Origin: Streptomyces sp. NBC_00390
GTDB lineage: Bacteria > Actinomycetota > Actinomycetes > Streptomycetales > Streptomycetaceae
NCBI RefSeq assembly: GCF_036057275.1
Contig: NZ_CP107945.1
Span: 992,001 to 1,056,000 of the forward strand
Length of the DNA stretch: 64,000 nt
Direction of reading: 5' to 3'
Below the pieces are notes generated by a model. That model did no database searches. It was not told the origin of the DNA and worked only from the letters and a program-made list of their open reading frames with translations. Of the stretch, positions 54,670 through 63,565 are shown piece after piece (position 1 is the stretch's first letter; each line of letters opens with the position of its first letter). The position numbers were made by a program, and so were the translations under genes.

Positions 54670-57567
54670 GTGGACACGCTCAGTGACGCGGCCGGGGACC
54701 GTTGGCTGACGCGTGTCCTCGCCGGAGACTCCACCGGACCGGCACTGCTTCTGATCGAAGGGGCGGCGGGCACGGGCAAGTCCCGTCTGGCGGCGCGGCT
54801 GCTGGAGACCGCGGCCGGTGTCACGACCGCCTCGGGCTCGCCCGCCCGCAGCGTGATCGTCTCGTTCTCGTCCTTCGGTACGAAGCTGACGCAGCGCCCT
54901 TCGCGCGCCGCCGGCACCTCCACGTCCGGCACCTCCGCGTCCGACACCTCCGCGTCCGACACCGAGACCGGCCTCGCCCGTCCCCGGGAGACCGGACCCT
55001 TGCCTTCCCAGGCGACCGGCCTCGCCCGTCCCCGGGAGAGCGGTCCCGCCGACGTCCCCCCGCGGCCCGAGCTGCCGGAGCTGCTGGCCTCGCTGCACGA
55101 CCGCGGGGACCGCGTGCTGCTGGTCGCCGAGGACGTCCACCGCGCCGGCCGGCCCGCCCTCGACCTGCTGCGCCGGCTGCTGGAGCGACCGCCCGACGGA
55201 CTCGCCGTGGCCCTGACCTACCGGCCCGAGGAGCTGCGCGAGCCCGGCCTCGTGCTGGGCCGCACCGTCCACTTTCCCGCCGCTCTCTCCGTGCTGCGGC
55301 TGCACCTCGACCCGCTCGGCGCGGAGCAGGTGCGCGCGGTGGTCGAGGACGCGCTCGGCGCCGAGCGCTGCCCGGCGGAGCTCATCGCCCGGATCCATGA
55401 GCGCTCCGGGGGCGTGCCGCAGGTGGTCGCCGACCTGGTGCGGCTGCTGCGCGAGTCGGCCGAGGACCGGGAGCGGTACTCGGTCCGGGATCTGGACGCC
55501 GTCGGGGTGCCGCCTCGCCTGGCCGAGCTGGCCCTCGGCCGCACGGCGGCGCTCAGGGAGCGGATGCGGCCCGTCGTCTGGGCGGCCGCGGTGCTGGACG
55601 AACCGGTGGAGGCCGCCGAGCTCACCTCTGTGGCGGGCCTGTCCGGAGACGAGGGCACCCGCGCGCTCATGGCCGCGCTGCGCACCGGCGTACTGACGGA
55701 GGACGACCTGGGCCGGTACGGGTTCTTCGTCCCGATGGCGGCGCGGGCGGTGTACAGGCAGGTCCCCGGCCCGCTGCGCGGCCAGATGCACCGCCACGCC
55801 GCCGAGGCGCTCGCCCACCGCCAGCCGGTCCCCTGGGTACGGCTGGCCCGGCACCGCAGACACGGCGGCCAGGTACGCGGCTGGCTGCGCGCCGTGGAGC
55901 ACGCCGCACTCCAGTGCCAGGCGGCGGGCGATCACCAGGCGGCGATCGATCTGCTGGAGGACACGCTGTCCCGCACGACCGTCCCGATCGGCGCTCGCGC
56001 ACGCCTCGCTCCCCTGCTGGCGCACAGCGCCGTGCTGGGGCTGCGTTCCGACCAGACGGTGACCGTGCTGCGGCAGATCCTGGACGAGCAGTCGCTGCCG
56101 GCGGCCGTGCGCGGCCAGATCCGCCTCGATCTGGGGCTGCTGCTGTGCAACCAGGCGGTCGCGGGCATGCAGGGCTGGCTGGAGCTCCAGAAGGCGGTGG
56201 AGGAGCTCCAGGAACGCCCCGTTCTTGCGGCCCGCGCCATGTCCGCCCTGGCGATGCCCTTGCTGTCCGCGGTCCCGCTGGAGCAGAACGTGTACTGGCT
56301 CCACCGGGCCGAGAGGGCCGCAGAGGAGAGCGGCGACGCCGAGGCCCGCACGGCGGTGGCCGCCAACAGCGCCGGAACACTGATGTACGTCGGGGACCCG
56401 GCCGCCTGGAAGGTGCTGGAGCACCTCCCCAAGGACACCGACCTGCCGGTCCACCAGCAGCATGTGGCACGCGGCCTGTGCAACGCGGCGGACGGCGCCC
56501 TGTGGCTCGGCCATCTCGGCCGTGCCCGCGAGCTGCTCGCCGAGGGCCTGGAGCTGGCCACCCGCAGCGGCGCCTCCTATGTGGAGCAGGGTGCCCGCGG
56601 CACCGCGCTGCTGCTCGACTGGGCCGAGGGCAACTGGACGAACCTGCCCGCCCGCGCCCGGGCCTTCGTGGCCGAGGCGGACACCATGCCCGGTCCCGCG
56701 GCCGACGCCCGTGTCGTGCTCGGGCTGCTTGCGCTGGCCCGCGGCGAGTGGCCGCAGACCACCAGCTGGCTGTCCGGTGAGGGGCCCATCGGACCCGAGG
56801 GCTCGGCGGTGCCCCATGCCGCCGCCGCCTCGGGCGCCCTGGTCCGCCTCGCGCTGGTCCGCGACGACGTGGAAGGCGCCGTCGCGGAGGCGTCGCTGTC
56901 GTGGGACCGGCTGCGGGACAAGGGGGTGTGGGTGTGGGCGGCGGAGCTGGCGCCCTGGGCGGTGGAGGCGACGTTGCGCGCGGGGCGGCGGGAGACGGCA
57001 CAGAAGATGGTCTCCGAGTTCGCCGCCGGGCTCGAGGGCCGTCAGGCCCCCTCGTCGTCCGCGGCCCTGCACTGGTGCCGCGCGCTGCTGGCCGAGGCCG
57101 ACGGCGAACCGGAGACGGCGGGTCCGCTGTTCCGCCGGGCGTCCACCGTGTACGCCGGGCTGCCCCGCCCGTACGCCGCGATCCTGACCACGGAGGGCGC
57201 CGCCCGCTGCGCGCTCGCCACCGACGCGCACTCCGCCTCCGCTGTCGGCGATCTCGCCTCCTGCGTACAGCAGTTGAGCGATCTGGGCGCGGTGTGGGAC
57301 GCGGCCAGGATCCGTGCCGAGCTGCGCGCGCACCAGCCCGTGGACGAGCAGCGTCCGCGAGGCCGTCCCAGTTACGGCGACCAGTTGTCGCCGCGCGAGC
57401 AGGAGGTCGCCGATCTCGCCGCGACCGGGCTCACCAACCGTGAGATAGCGGCGACCCTGCATCTGTCGCCGCGCACGGTGGAACAGCATGTCGCGCGGGC
57501 CCGCCGCAAGCTGGAGTCGCAGTCCCGCCAGAGCCTCGCCCGCTCGCGTGCCCAGCGCCAGGAGTGA
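54670..57567 (+). CDS. LAL/LuxR-family ATP-binding transcription regulator
   Basis: A 965-residue large ATP-binding regulator of the LuxR family. The N-terminal Walker A is EGAAGTGKSRLAA (about residues 30-42) and the Walker B-like segment is RVLLVAEDVHRA. A TPR-like helical middle follows, and the C-terminal LuxR helix-turn-helix reads LSPREQEVADLAATGLTNRE, then TVEQHVARARRKL. Residues 78-130 are low complexity (repeated TSAS/SDT and GLARPRE units) inserted in the ATPase domain. The target is unknown. It starts with GTG after GAGAGG and is divergent from the ATPase gene. Confidence 0.9.
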   Translation: MDTLSDAAGDRWLTRVLAGDSTGPALLLIEGAAGTGKSRLAARLLETAAGVTTASGSPARSVIVSFSSFGTKLTQRPSRAAGTSTSGTSASDTSASDTETGLARPRETGPLPSQATGLARPRESGPADVPPRPELPELLASLHDRGDRVLLVAEDVHRAGRPALDLLRRLLERPPDGLAVALTYRPEELREPGLVLGRTVHFPAALSVLRLHLDPLGAEQVRAVVEDALGAERCPAELIARIHERSGGVPQVVADLVRLLRESAEDRERYSVRDLDAVGVPPRLAELALGRTAALRERMRPVVWAAAVLDEPVEAAELTSVAGLSGDEGTRALMAALRTGVLTEDDLGRYGFFVPMAARAVYRQVPGPLRGQMHRHAAEALAHRQPVPWVRLARHRRHGGQVRGWLRAVEHAALQCQAAGDHQAAIDLLEDTLSRTTVPIGARARLAPLLAHSAVLGLRSDQTVTVLRQILDEQSLPAAVRGQIRLDLGLLLCNQAVAGMQGWLELQKAVEELQERPVLAARAMSALAMPLLSAVPLEQNVYWLHRAERAAEESGDAEARTAVAANSAGTLMYVGDPAAWKVLEHLPKDTDLPVHQQHVARGLCNAADGALWLGHLGRARELLAEGLELATRSGASYVEQGARGTALLLDWAEGNWTNLPARARAFVAEADTMPGPAADARVVLGLLALARGEWPQTTSWLSGEGPIGPEGSAVPHAAAASGALVRLALVRDDVEGAVAEASLSWDRLRDKGVWVWAAELAPWAVEATLRAGRRETAQKMVSEFAAGLEGRQAPSSSAALHWCRALLAEADGEPETAGPLFRRASTVYAGLPRPYAAILTTEGAARCALATDAHSASAVGDLASCVQQLSDLGAVWDAARIRAELRAHQPVDEQRPRGRPSYGDQLSPREQEVADLAATGLTNREIAATLHLSPRTVEQHVARARRKLESQSRQSLARSRAQRQE

Positions 57568-57574
57568 GCCGGGG

Positions 57575-58624
57575 TCAGCCGGTCACGAGCACCACTCCCC
57601 CGTACGACACCCCTGCCACGACCACCCAGGCGCACAGCCCGAGCGCCGCGACGCGAACCCCCGTGCGGGTGAGCGACGGCAGGTCCACGGCGCTGCCGAG
57701 CCCGAACAGCGCGGCTGCCAGCAGAAGTTCCTGGGCGGTGTGCGCCAGGTCCAGTGCGGCCGAGGGCAGCAGTCCGGTGCTGCGCAGCGCCACCATGGCG
57801 AGAAAGCCGGCGACGAACAGCGGGACGAGAGGTACCCGGGTGCGGCCGGCGGCGGGTGCGGTCCGGGCGGCCTGCCGCCGGTGCCGTACGGCCAGCGCCA
57901 CCGCCGCGACGAGCGGGGCGAGCAGTGCCACCCGCATCAGCTTCACCAGGACCGCTTCGCCGAGCGCCGCGGGGCCGGCCGTCTGCGCCGTGGCCACCAC
58001 CTGCCCGACGTCGTGCACGCTCGCCCCGACCCAGCGCCCGAACGACGCGTCGTCGAGGCCCAACACGCCCTGCAGGAGCGGCAGCACGGCGATCGCGAGC
58101 GTCCCGCACAGGGTCACCAGCGCCACGGAGGTGGCCACATCGCGCTCGTCGCTGTCGGCCGCATCGCTCACGGCGCCGATCGCGGACGCCCCGCAGATCG
58201 AGTACCCGGTGGCGATGAGCAGCGGCTGGTCGCCGGGCAGCCCCATCCGGCGGCCCAGCCACCAGGTGCCGAGAAAGGTGGCGGTGACGACGCCGAGCAC
58301 CATCGTGACGCTCGCCCAGCCGAGGCCGCGTATGTCGTCCAGGCCCAGCTTCAGCCCGAGCAGGACGATGCCGGCGCGCATCAGCCGCTTCCCCGCGTAC
58401 GACAGTCCGGGCCGCGCCGCTCCCCGCACCACGCCGCGCACGCGGGGCAGATGGGCGGCCACGACGCCGAGCACGACGGCCGCGGTGAGCATCGGTATGT
58501 CCGGCAGGAGCAGGTGCACCGACCAGGCCGCGGCGACGCCGAGCGCGGCGCACACGAGCCCGGGCAGGGCGGCTGGCCGGCCCACCGCGGCCGTGCGGAC
58601 GGGCCGTTCCCTGAGCAGGGCCAT
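57575..58624 (-). CDS. YeiH-family (UPF0324) putative sulfate/sulfonate exporter
   Basis: A 349-residue membrane protein with about ten segments. The blocks AGIVLLGLKLGLDDI, LLIATGYSICGASAIGAVS, RWVGASVHDVGQVVATA and LFGLGSAVDL are characteristic of the YeiH/TauZ family. It overlaps the cysteine dioxygenase stop by one base, so export of sulfite, sulfate or an alkylsulfonate formed from cysteine sulfinate is a sensible proposal. In E. coli a LysR regulator (YeiE) also sits beside yeiH, as here. The gene converges with the LAL regulator with only 7 bases between. Confidence 0.88.
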   Translation of the reverse strand: MALLRERPVRTAAVGRPAALPGLVCAALGVAAAWSVHLLLPDIPMLTAAVVLGVVAAHLPRVRGVVRGAARPGLSYAGKRLMRAGIVLLGLKLGLDDIRGLGWASVTMVLGVVTATFLGTWWLGRRMGLPGDQPLLIATGYSICGASAIGAVSDAADSDERDVATSVALVTLCGTLAIAVLPLLQGVLGLDDASFGRWVGASVHDVGQVVATAQTAGPAALGEAVLVKLMRVALLAPLVAAVALAVRHRRQAARTAPAAGRTRVPLVPLFVAGFLAMVALRSTGLLPSAALDLAHTAQELLLAAALFGLGSAVDLPSLTRTGVRVAALGLCAWVVVAGVSYGGVVLVTG

Positions 58625-59184
58625 TACCGGTCGGGAGACAGGTCGTAGACGCGGCGGACGCTGGTGCCGAGGCGCGAGATGTCGGCGCCGTACACATGGA
58701 GGGACATCGCGGTGCCGGTACCGGCGTTCCAGACGCGGTGGATGTCCCCGGGAGGCGCGAACCCGCAGACGTCGCCGCGTGCGTTGACCACGTCCTCGGT
58801 GGCGACGAGGCGGGCCCGGGCGCCCGCGGCGGTGGCAGGGACCAGTCGGTAGCGCCGTTCGTGCTCGGCTCCTTGGTGAACCCCCGTCGTGCACCAGGAC
58901 ACATGGTCGTGCACGGGGGTGCCCTGGCCGGGCAGCCAGACCAGGGCGACGACCGAGAAGCTGCCGTCGTGTTCGGCGTGCAGCAGGTGCTGCCGGTAGC
59001 GGTCCGGGTAGCTCTCGCACTGCTCGGCGGTGAGCAGATCGGCCGCGCCCAGGTGGGGGGCGAGGCATTCACCGACCAGATACGCCGTCGGGTCCGGCGG
59101 CAGTCCACGCCCCACGGCGTCGCGGATGTCCGTGATGAGCGTGTCCAGCCGGTGCGTGGTTCGGGTGGCTGCGGCAGTGTTCAT
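58624..59184 (-). CDS. Cysteine dioxygenase family protein
   Basis: A 186-residue cupin that oxidises cysteine to cysteine sulfinate using Fe(II) and oxygen. The iron ligands are H92 and H94 in TPVHDHVSW and H149 in GDIHRVWN, and SLHVYGADI gives the conserved second-shell His. The Cys of the mammalian Cys-Tyr cross-link corresponds to C98, but bacterial enzymes often lack the cofactor. It is co-transcribed with the YeiH exporter and lies just downstream of a LysR gene. Confidence 0.93.
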   Translation of the reverse strand: MNTAAATRTTHRLDTLITDIRDAVGRGLPPDPTAYLVGECLAPHLGAADLLTAEQCESYPDRYRQHLLHAEHDGSFSVVALVWLPGQGTPVHDHVSWCTTGVHQGAEHERRYRLVPATAAGARARLVATEDVVNARGDVCGFAPPGDIHRVWNAGTGTAMSLHVYGADISRLGTSVRRVYDLSPDR

Positions 59185-59271
59185 ACGGGCAGGGTCGAGC
59201 GGCCCGTCCCATTACGTCCAACGAGGCTTTCTTCGCTCTCCCCAACAAACGCTTATCAGTGAACGGGCGCT

Positions 59272-60177
59272 TCAGCAGCCGGTCTTGTGCGACGCGACGG
59301 TCTTCAGCTCGGCCAGGACCTGCGTGGTCGCGGGTATGCGCAGATGCTCACGCAGGACATAGGCGGAGATCTGGCGCCGCGAGGCCGGCTGCAACGGCCG
59401 TCCGCTGACCCGGGGATGGCAGAGGAAGCTCAGTACGAGCGCGGGCACCATGGCCACGCCGAGGCCCGCCGCGACCATGGCCTGTACGGCGAGTCCGTCG
59501 TCGGTCGTGAAGACGATGTCCGGCGCGAAGCCCTGCTCGCCGCACTCGTGCAGGAGGTTGGTGCGGCAGCGCAGGCATCCGGCGATCCAGCGCTCCTGCG
59601 CGAGATCCGTCAGCTGCACCGCACGGCGGCGGGCCAGCGGGTGGCCGGCGGGCAGCAGCACGGTCAACTGGTCCTCCAGGAGCGGTATTTCCACCAGCTC
59701 GTCGGGCACATGGTCGTGCAGGCCGGGATAGGTGAAGGCGAGGGTGATGTCGCACTCGCCGCGCACCAGGCGCTGCAGCGACTCGGGCGGCTTGTCGCCG
59801 AGCAGATCGACATGGATGCCCGGGTGGCCGGCCGCGAGCCTGGCCATCGTCTCGGGTATGAGGATGGTGTTGGCGCTGGGGAAGGCGCAGACCCGTACGC
59901 GGCCGGCACGCAGCCGGGTGAGGGCGTGGATCTGTTCCTCGGCCGCCGACATGCTGCCGAGGATCGCCGCTGCGTGACGGGACAGCGCCTCGCCCGCCTC
60001 GCTCAGCCGCAGCCCGCGGCCTGCCCGGATGAACAGCGGCGTGCCGACGTCCCGTTCGAGAGCCTTCATCTGCTGGGTGATCGCGGGCTGGGTGTAGCCG
60101 AGCGCGCGGGCAGCCGCCGAGTACGAGCCCGTTCTGACGACTTCGTGGAACGTCTTGATGTGCCGGGAATCGAACAC
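59272..60177 (-). CDS. LysR-family regulator of the sulfur module
   Basis: A 301-residue LysR-type regulator. The N-terminal helix-turn-helix reads FHEVVRTGSYSAAARALGYT followed by QPAITQQMKALER, and a periplasmic-binding-like effector domain follows (about residues 92-290). The Cys residues C210 and C213 in IAGCLRCRTNLLHECGEQG are unusual and could sense redox or metal. It lies 87 bases upstream of the cysteine dioxygenase gene on the same strand, so it probably regulates that gene and YeiH, perhaps in response to a sulfur compound. The effector is not known. Confidence 0.88.
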   Translation of the reverse strand: MFDSRHIKTFHEVVRTGSYSAAARALGYTQPAITQQMKALERDVGTPLFIRAGRGLRLSEAGEALSRHAAAILGSMSAAEEQIHALTRLRAGRVRVCAFPSANTILIPETMARLAAGHPGIHVDLLGDKPPESLQRLVRGECDITLAFTYPGLHDHVPDELVEIPLLEDQLTVLLPAGHPLARRRAVQLTDLAQERWIAGCLRCRTNLLHECGEQGFAPDIVFTTDDGLAVQAMVAAGLGVAMVPALVLSFLCHPRVSGRPLQPASRRQISAYVLREHLRIPATTQVLAELKTVASHKTGC

Positions 60178-60305
60178 ACGTGGATCATAAGCAGAATTTG
60201 GGGGTGGGGTGCCTGCGAACCGCCTTCTTTCCGGCCGGGCGGCGGTCGGCCGTGAGCGCCGGCAGCGCCGGCCGACCCGGCCGACTCGGTGTGCAGGCTT
60301 GGTGG

Positions 60306-60842
60306 TCAGGTTCCCTCGGGTGAGCTGCCGGCCGGGTGCCTGTCGAGAAGGCCGAGCAGTGACTCGCGGTGGAGGTCCGCGATCGGGCCGAGAAGGTCCG
60401 GATGGCGCAGCAGCGGCGCCGCACGGTGATCGCGAGGGCCGGGAATCGTCAGCCGCCGCGCATCGCCCACACCGTCCGCGCCATGGTGGGTTGCGGCCAG
60501 GCAGGCTGCTGCCACGGCGGCGAGATCGGCGTCGGCCAGCAGGCAGGCCGCCCAGCTGACGACGGTTTCGTCGACCCAGGTGCGCCAGGCGTATTCGGCT
60601 TCCGCCGGCGGGTGGGCGTCGGCGCCGGTGACGGCGTCCAATCGGCCGGAGCCGCCGGGGCCGAGCATGTTCACCAGTCCGGCGTCCAGCTCGGTGGGGT
60701 AGCGCAGGGCGGCGGCGATGGTGGCCGCCTGCCGTGCCTGGGCTTCGGCCAGGGCGTCGCTCAGCGGGCCGGCCGACGGCGGGAACGCCGACAGCAGCCA
60801 GCGGGTGGAGGCAGCGATGACCGGCGAGAGATCACTGGACAT
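60306..60842 (-). CDS. Hypothetical protein
   Basis: A 178-residue protein with Ala-rich helices (SDALAEAQARQAATIAAALR, VSWAACLLADADLAAVAAA) and no recognised motif. The ATG follows AAGGACGG. It is divergent from the alpha/beta hydrolase at 61049 across 206 bp. Coding quality looks good, but I cannot assign a function. Confidence 0.7.
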   Translation of the reverse strand: MSSDLSPVIAASTRWLLSAFPPSAGPLSDALAEAQARQAATIAAALRYPTELDAGLVNMLGPGGSGRLDAVTGADAHPPAEAEYAWRTWVDETVVSWAACLLADADLAAVAAACLAATHHGADGVGDARRLTIPGPRDHRAAPLLRHPDLLGPIADLHRESLLGLLDRHPAGSSPEGT

Positions 60843-61048
60843 GGTGGACCGTCCTTTGCACGTGCCCGCCAAGGCTCTGGTACCTGTGCGTGATCCGGTC
60901 GCTCGCACTCGTGCGTCCGGGGTGCGCGTGGCAGGCAAGAGTAAGGCGGCGGCCTGAGCGGCAACAGGACGTACGTCACAGCAGAGCCGGGGTGACCTCG
61001 CCGCACACGGCACGGCGCGTTGTCGGACCGCTCCGCTACGTTGCCGCC

Positions 61049-61741
61049 ATGACGGAATTCGTACTGGTTGCAGGTGCGTGGCTCGGATCGTGGGCGTGGG
61101 ACGAGGTGGTGCCCCGGCTGCATGCGGCCGGCCGCGGCGCGCATCCGCTGACGTTGTCGGGTCTCGCGGAGAAGCAGGGCGTGCCGGCCGGGCAGCAGAC
61201 CCACGTCCAGGACATCGTCGACGAGATCGAACGCCTGGATCTGCGCGATGTCGTCCTGGTCGGCCACAGCTACTCGGGCATCCCCGTCGGTCAGGCCGCC
61301 GAGCGGATCGGCGACCGGCTGGCCCGTGTGGTCTTCGTCGACTCCAGTGTCCCGACGGACGGCGAGTCGTTCGTCTCCGCCTGGTGGGAGGGCCCGGCGA
61401 AGCTGGAGGCGTCGATCGCCGGGAACGGCGGCTTCTGGGCCCCGCTGACCGCGGCCGACTACGGCGGCCAAGGCCTCACCGACGAGCAGATCGCACGGAT
61501 CGTGGGCTCGACGCCGCATCCGGGCGCCTCCCTGGCCGAGCCGGCCGTGCTGTCGCGGCCGCTCGGCGAGCTTCCGGCGACGTACATCAAGTGCCTGCTC
61601 GACGGCCCCGAGCCGAGCGACGACGTGGCCGAGCTGCTGACCAGCAGGCACTGGCGGCTGGTCGAGATGGACACCGGCCACTGGCCGATGTTCTCCCGGC
61701 CGGGCGAACTGGCGCGGATCCTCCTCGACGCGGCCGGGTGA
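61049..61741 (+). CDS. Alpha/beta hydrolase (methyl-esterase-like)
   Basis: A 230-residue protein of the compact alpha/beta hydrolase type. The oxyanion region is VLVAGAWLGSWAWDEVVPRL, the nucleophile is in VLVGHSYSGIP, and the catalytic His is in MDTGHWPMFSRP. The size and motif order resemble salicylate/methyl-ester esterases. The substrate is unknown. It stands alone and converges with the DUF574 methyltransferase gene. Confidence 0.88.
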   Translation: MTEFVLVAGAWLGSWAWDEVVPRLHAAGRGAHPLTLSGLAEKQGVPAGQQTHVQDIVDEIERLDLRDVVLVGHSYSGIPVGQAAERIGDRLARVVFVDSSVPTDGESFVSAWWEGPAKLEASIAGNGGFWAPLTAADYGGQGLTDEQIARIVGSTPHPGASLAEPAVLSRPLGELPATYIKCLLDGPEPSDDVAELLTSRHWRLVEMDTGHWPMFSRPGELARILLDAAG

Positions 61742-61798
61742 CCGCAGCGGCGGACGGCGGGGCCTGGCAGCGGATGGCCGCCGCTCGGCCCCCATGCC

Positions 61799-62611
61799 CT
61801 ACGGCTTGCGGCCCACCGCCCCGTACAGCGAGACCGCCTCGTCCCCGTCGTGAACCTCGTCGACACCGAGCTCGGGGTGCCACTGCGTCAGCTGGACGAT
61901 GCCTGGCTCGACCACCTCGAGCCCCTCGAAGAAGCGGCCGAACGCGTCGAGGCTGCGCGGGGCGAGGGTGACACCACCCGCCGCGTACATCTCCACACCG
62001 CGCTGTACGCCCAGCGGGTCGAAGTCGGCGGTGAGCTGGGAGATCACCAGATGGCTGCCGGACGGCAGCGCGTCCACGAGGCGGCCGACCAGATCGAGCG
62101 GGCCGTCCTCGTCACCGACGAAGTGCAGCAGCGCCACGAGCGAAAGGGCGATGGGCTGCTCGAAGTCGAGGATCTTCCGGGCCTGGTCGAGGATACGGTC
62201 GGGGTCGCGGACATCCGCCTGTATGTAGTCGGTGACGCCGTCGGGGTGGCTGCGCAGGAGCGCCTCGGCGTGCGTCAGCACGATGGGGTCGTTGTCGGTG
62301 TACACGATCCGGGATTCGGGGGCCACGGCCTGGGCGAGCTGGTGCAGATTGGGCTCGGTCGGGATCCCGGTGCCGATGTCGAGGTACTGGCGCACACCGG
62401 CCCGGCCGGCCAGCCAGCGCGTCACACGGTGCATGAACCAGCGGTTGGTCCGGGCGACGTGCTTGGCCCGGTTGTCGATGCTCATGATGTGCCGGCCGAG
62501 CTCCTCGTCGACCGGGTAGTTGTCCTTGCCGCCGAGGAACCAGTCGTACACGCGGGCCGGATGCGGCCTGCTGGTGTCGATGCGCGTGGCGGCCGGTTCG
62601 GTCCCGGTCAT
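61799..62611 (-). CDS. SAM-dependent methyltransferase, DUF574 type
   Basis: A 270-residue protein typical of the actinobacterial S-adenosylmethionine methyltransferase family PF04672. The start region (ARVYDWFLGGKDNYPVDEEL) and the AdoMet motif QYLDIGTGIPTEPNLHQLAQ are diagnostic, as are YTDNDPIVLTHAEALL and SLVALLHFVGDEDGP. Many copies exist per genome and their targets are mostly unknown. ATG 62611 is chosen because GGGAG is well spaced; the frame is open for another 149 codons, but that part is Arg-rich and includes a tandem repeat. Confidence 0.9.
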   Translation of the reverse strand: MTGTEPAATRIDTSRPHPARVYDWFLGGKDNYPVDEELGRHIMSIDNRAKHVARTNRWFMHRVTRWLAGRAGVRQYLDIGTGIPTEPNLHQLAQAVAPESRIVYTDNDPIVLTHAEALLRSHPDGVTDYIQADVRDPDRILDQARKILDFEQPIALSLVALLHFVGDEDGPLDLVGRLVDALPSGSHLVISQLTADFDPLGVQRGVEMYAAGGVTLAPRSLDAFGRFFEGLEVVEPGIVQLTQWHPELGVDEVHDGDEAVSLYGAVGRKP

Positions 62612-63091
62612 GAGGAGGCTCCCTGGGTGGTCGGTGCCCGGCTTCCCGGCTTGTACGATCATGCGATCTTCCCAGGCGGTCGCGGGGGCGGCAAGTAACT
62701 GTCGTCCGGGCATGGGGAGTTCACGGCTGAGGCGCAGTCCGCGGCTGCGGCGATCCGGGTGTTGCACGCAGCGAGCCCCACCGGCGGCCCGGGACCGTGA
62801 CCGACGGCGCCTGCGCATCCGCTCCCCCGGCGCATCTCGGCGCGGGCGCCGAGAGGGCCCGCCCCGTCGACGCACCGGGCCCGCGGCCGCGGTGACCCGC
62901 CGTCGACGCGCCGGGCCCGCGGCCGCGGTGACCGAACTCAGCAACCTGCTCGATACGTACGCCCGGCTCAACACCCTGTCGCCCCGGTGCACCGCCTCCC
63001 CGAGCCTGACCCGCACACCCTCCGTAAAATTGCCGAAAACACCTTGAAACGGGCGCACGCCTGTGCCTACTCCCTTCCCCGGGAGGCGAGC
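62612..63091. other. Intergenic divergent region with tandem repeat
   Basis: A 480-bp region between the methyltransferase and the TrkA-C gene. It contains the two-copy repeat listed separately and very GC-rich sequence. No gene was supported. GGGAGGCGAG before 63092 is the ribosome-binding site of the downstream gene. Confidence 0.5.
62864..62933. repeat. Tandem GC-rich direct repeat, 36-bp period
   Basis: Two 34-base copies (62864-62897 and 62900-62933) differ at one base. Each starts CCGTCGACGC and ends GGCCGCGGTGACC. They also contain internal palindromes (GCGGCCGC, GTCGAC), so they may form hairpins. Confidence 0.85.
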
Positions 63092-63562
63092 ATGACCACC
63101 CGACGTACCTCACTGCCGGGAGTCGGCACCCAGTACGACTTCGCCACCGAGGCGGGCAGACACATCTCGGTCGTGATCCACAACGACGGCCGGCGCTTCC
63201 TCGGCTTCTACGGCCCGGAGGACCCCGACGCCTGCGTCCTGTCGGTCCCCCTCACATCCGAGGAGGCGACCGCCCTGGCCCATCTGATCGACGCGGCCCC
63301 CACCGACGCCGTACGCACCGACGGCATCGACCTGGTCACCGAGCACATCCCGGTCTCGGCCCGTTCCCCGTACTCCGGCCACCTCCTGGGCGACACCCGG
63401 GCCCGTACCCGTACCGGTGCCTCGATCGTGGCGGTCCTGCGCCGTACCGGCGCGCACCCCTCCCCCGGACCCGACTTCCGGTTCGCGACCGGCGACACCC
63501 TGGTCGCGGTCGGTACGCGTGAAGGCGTCGACGCCCTCGCCGAGATCATCGCCGGAGGCTGA
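63092..63562 (+). CDS. TrkA-C domain regulatory subunit of a cation:proton antiporter
   Basis: A 156-residue protein with an N-terminal beta-rich domain (GVGTQYDFATEAGRHISVVI) and a C-terminal TrkA-C (RCK_C) domain ending GDTLVAVGTREGVDALAEII. This is the layout of KhtT-like subunits, which gate the partner antiporter in response to ions or nucleotides. It is 3 bases upstream of the antiporter gene and therefore co-transcribed with it. Confidence 0.88.
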   Translation: MTTRRTSLPGVGTQYDFATEAGRHISVVIHNDGRRFLGFYGPEDPDACVLSVPLTSEEATALAHLIDAAPTDAVRTDGIDLVTEHIPVSARSPYSGHLLGDTRARTRTGASIVAVLRRTGAHPSPGPDFRFATGDTLVAVGTREGVDALAEIIAGG

Positions 63563-63565
63563 CCC

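Noticed and set aside
54655..57489. Minus-strand 944-codon frame opposite the LAL regulator
   Set aside because: The LAL protein has Walker and LuxR motifs; the antisense frame has none.
61799..63058. N-terminally extended methyltransferase of 419 residues
   Set aside because: The extra 149 residues are Arg/Ala-rich and contain a translated tandem repeat. The DUF574 family starts at the 62611 ATG.
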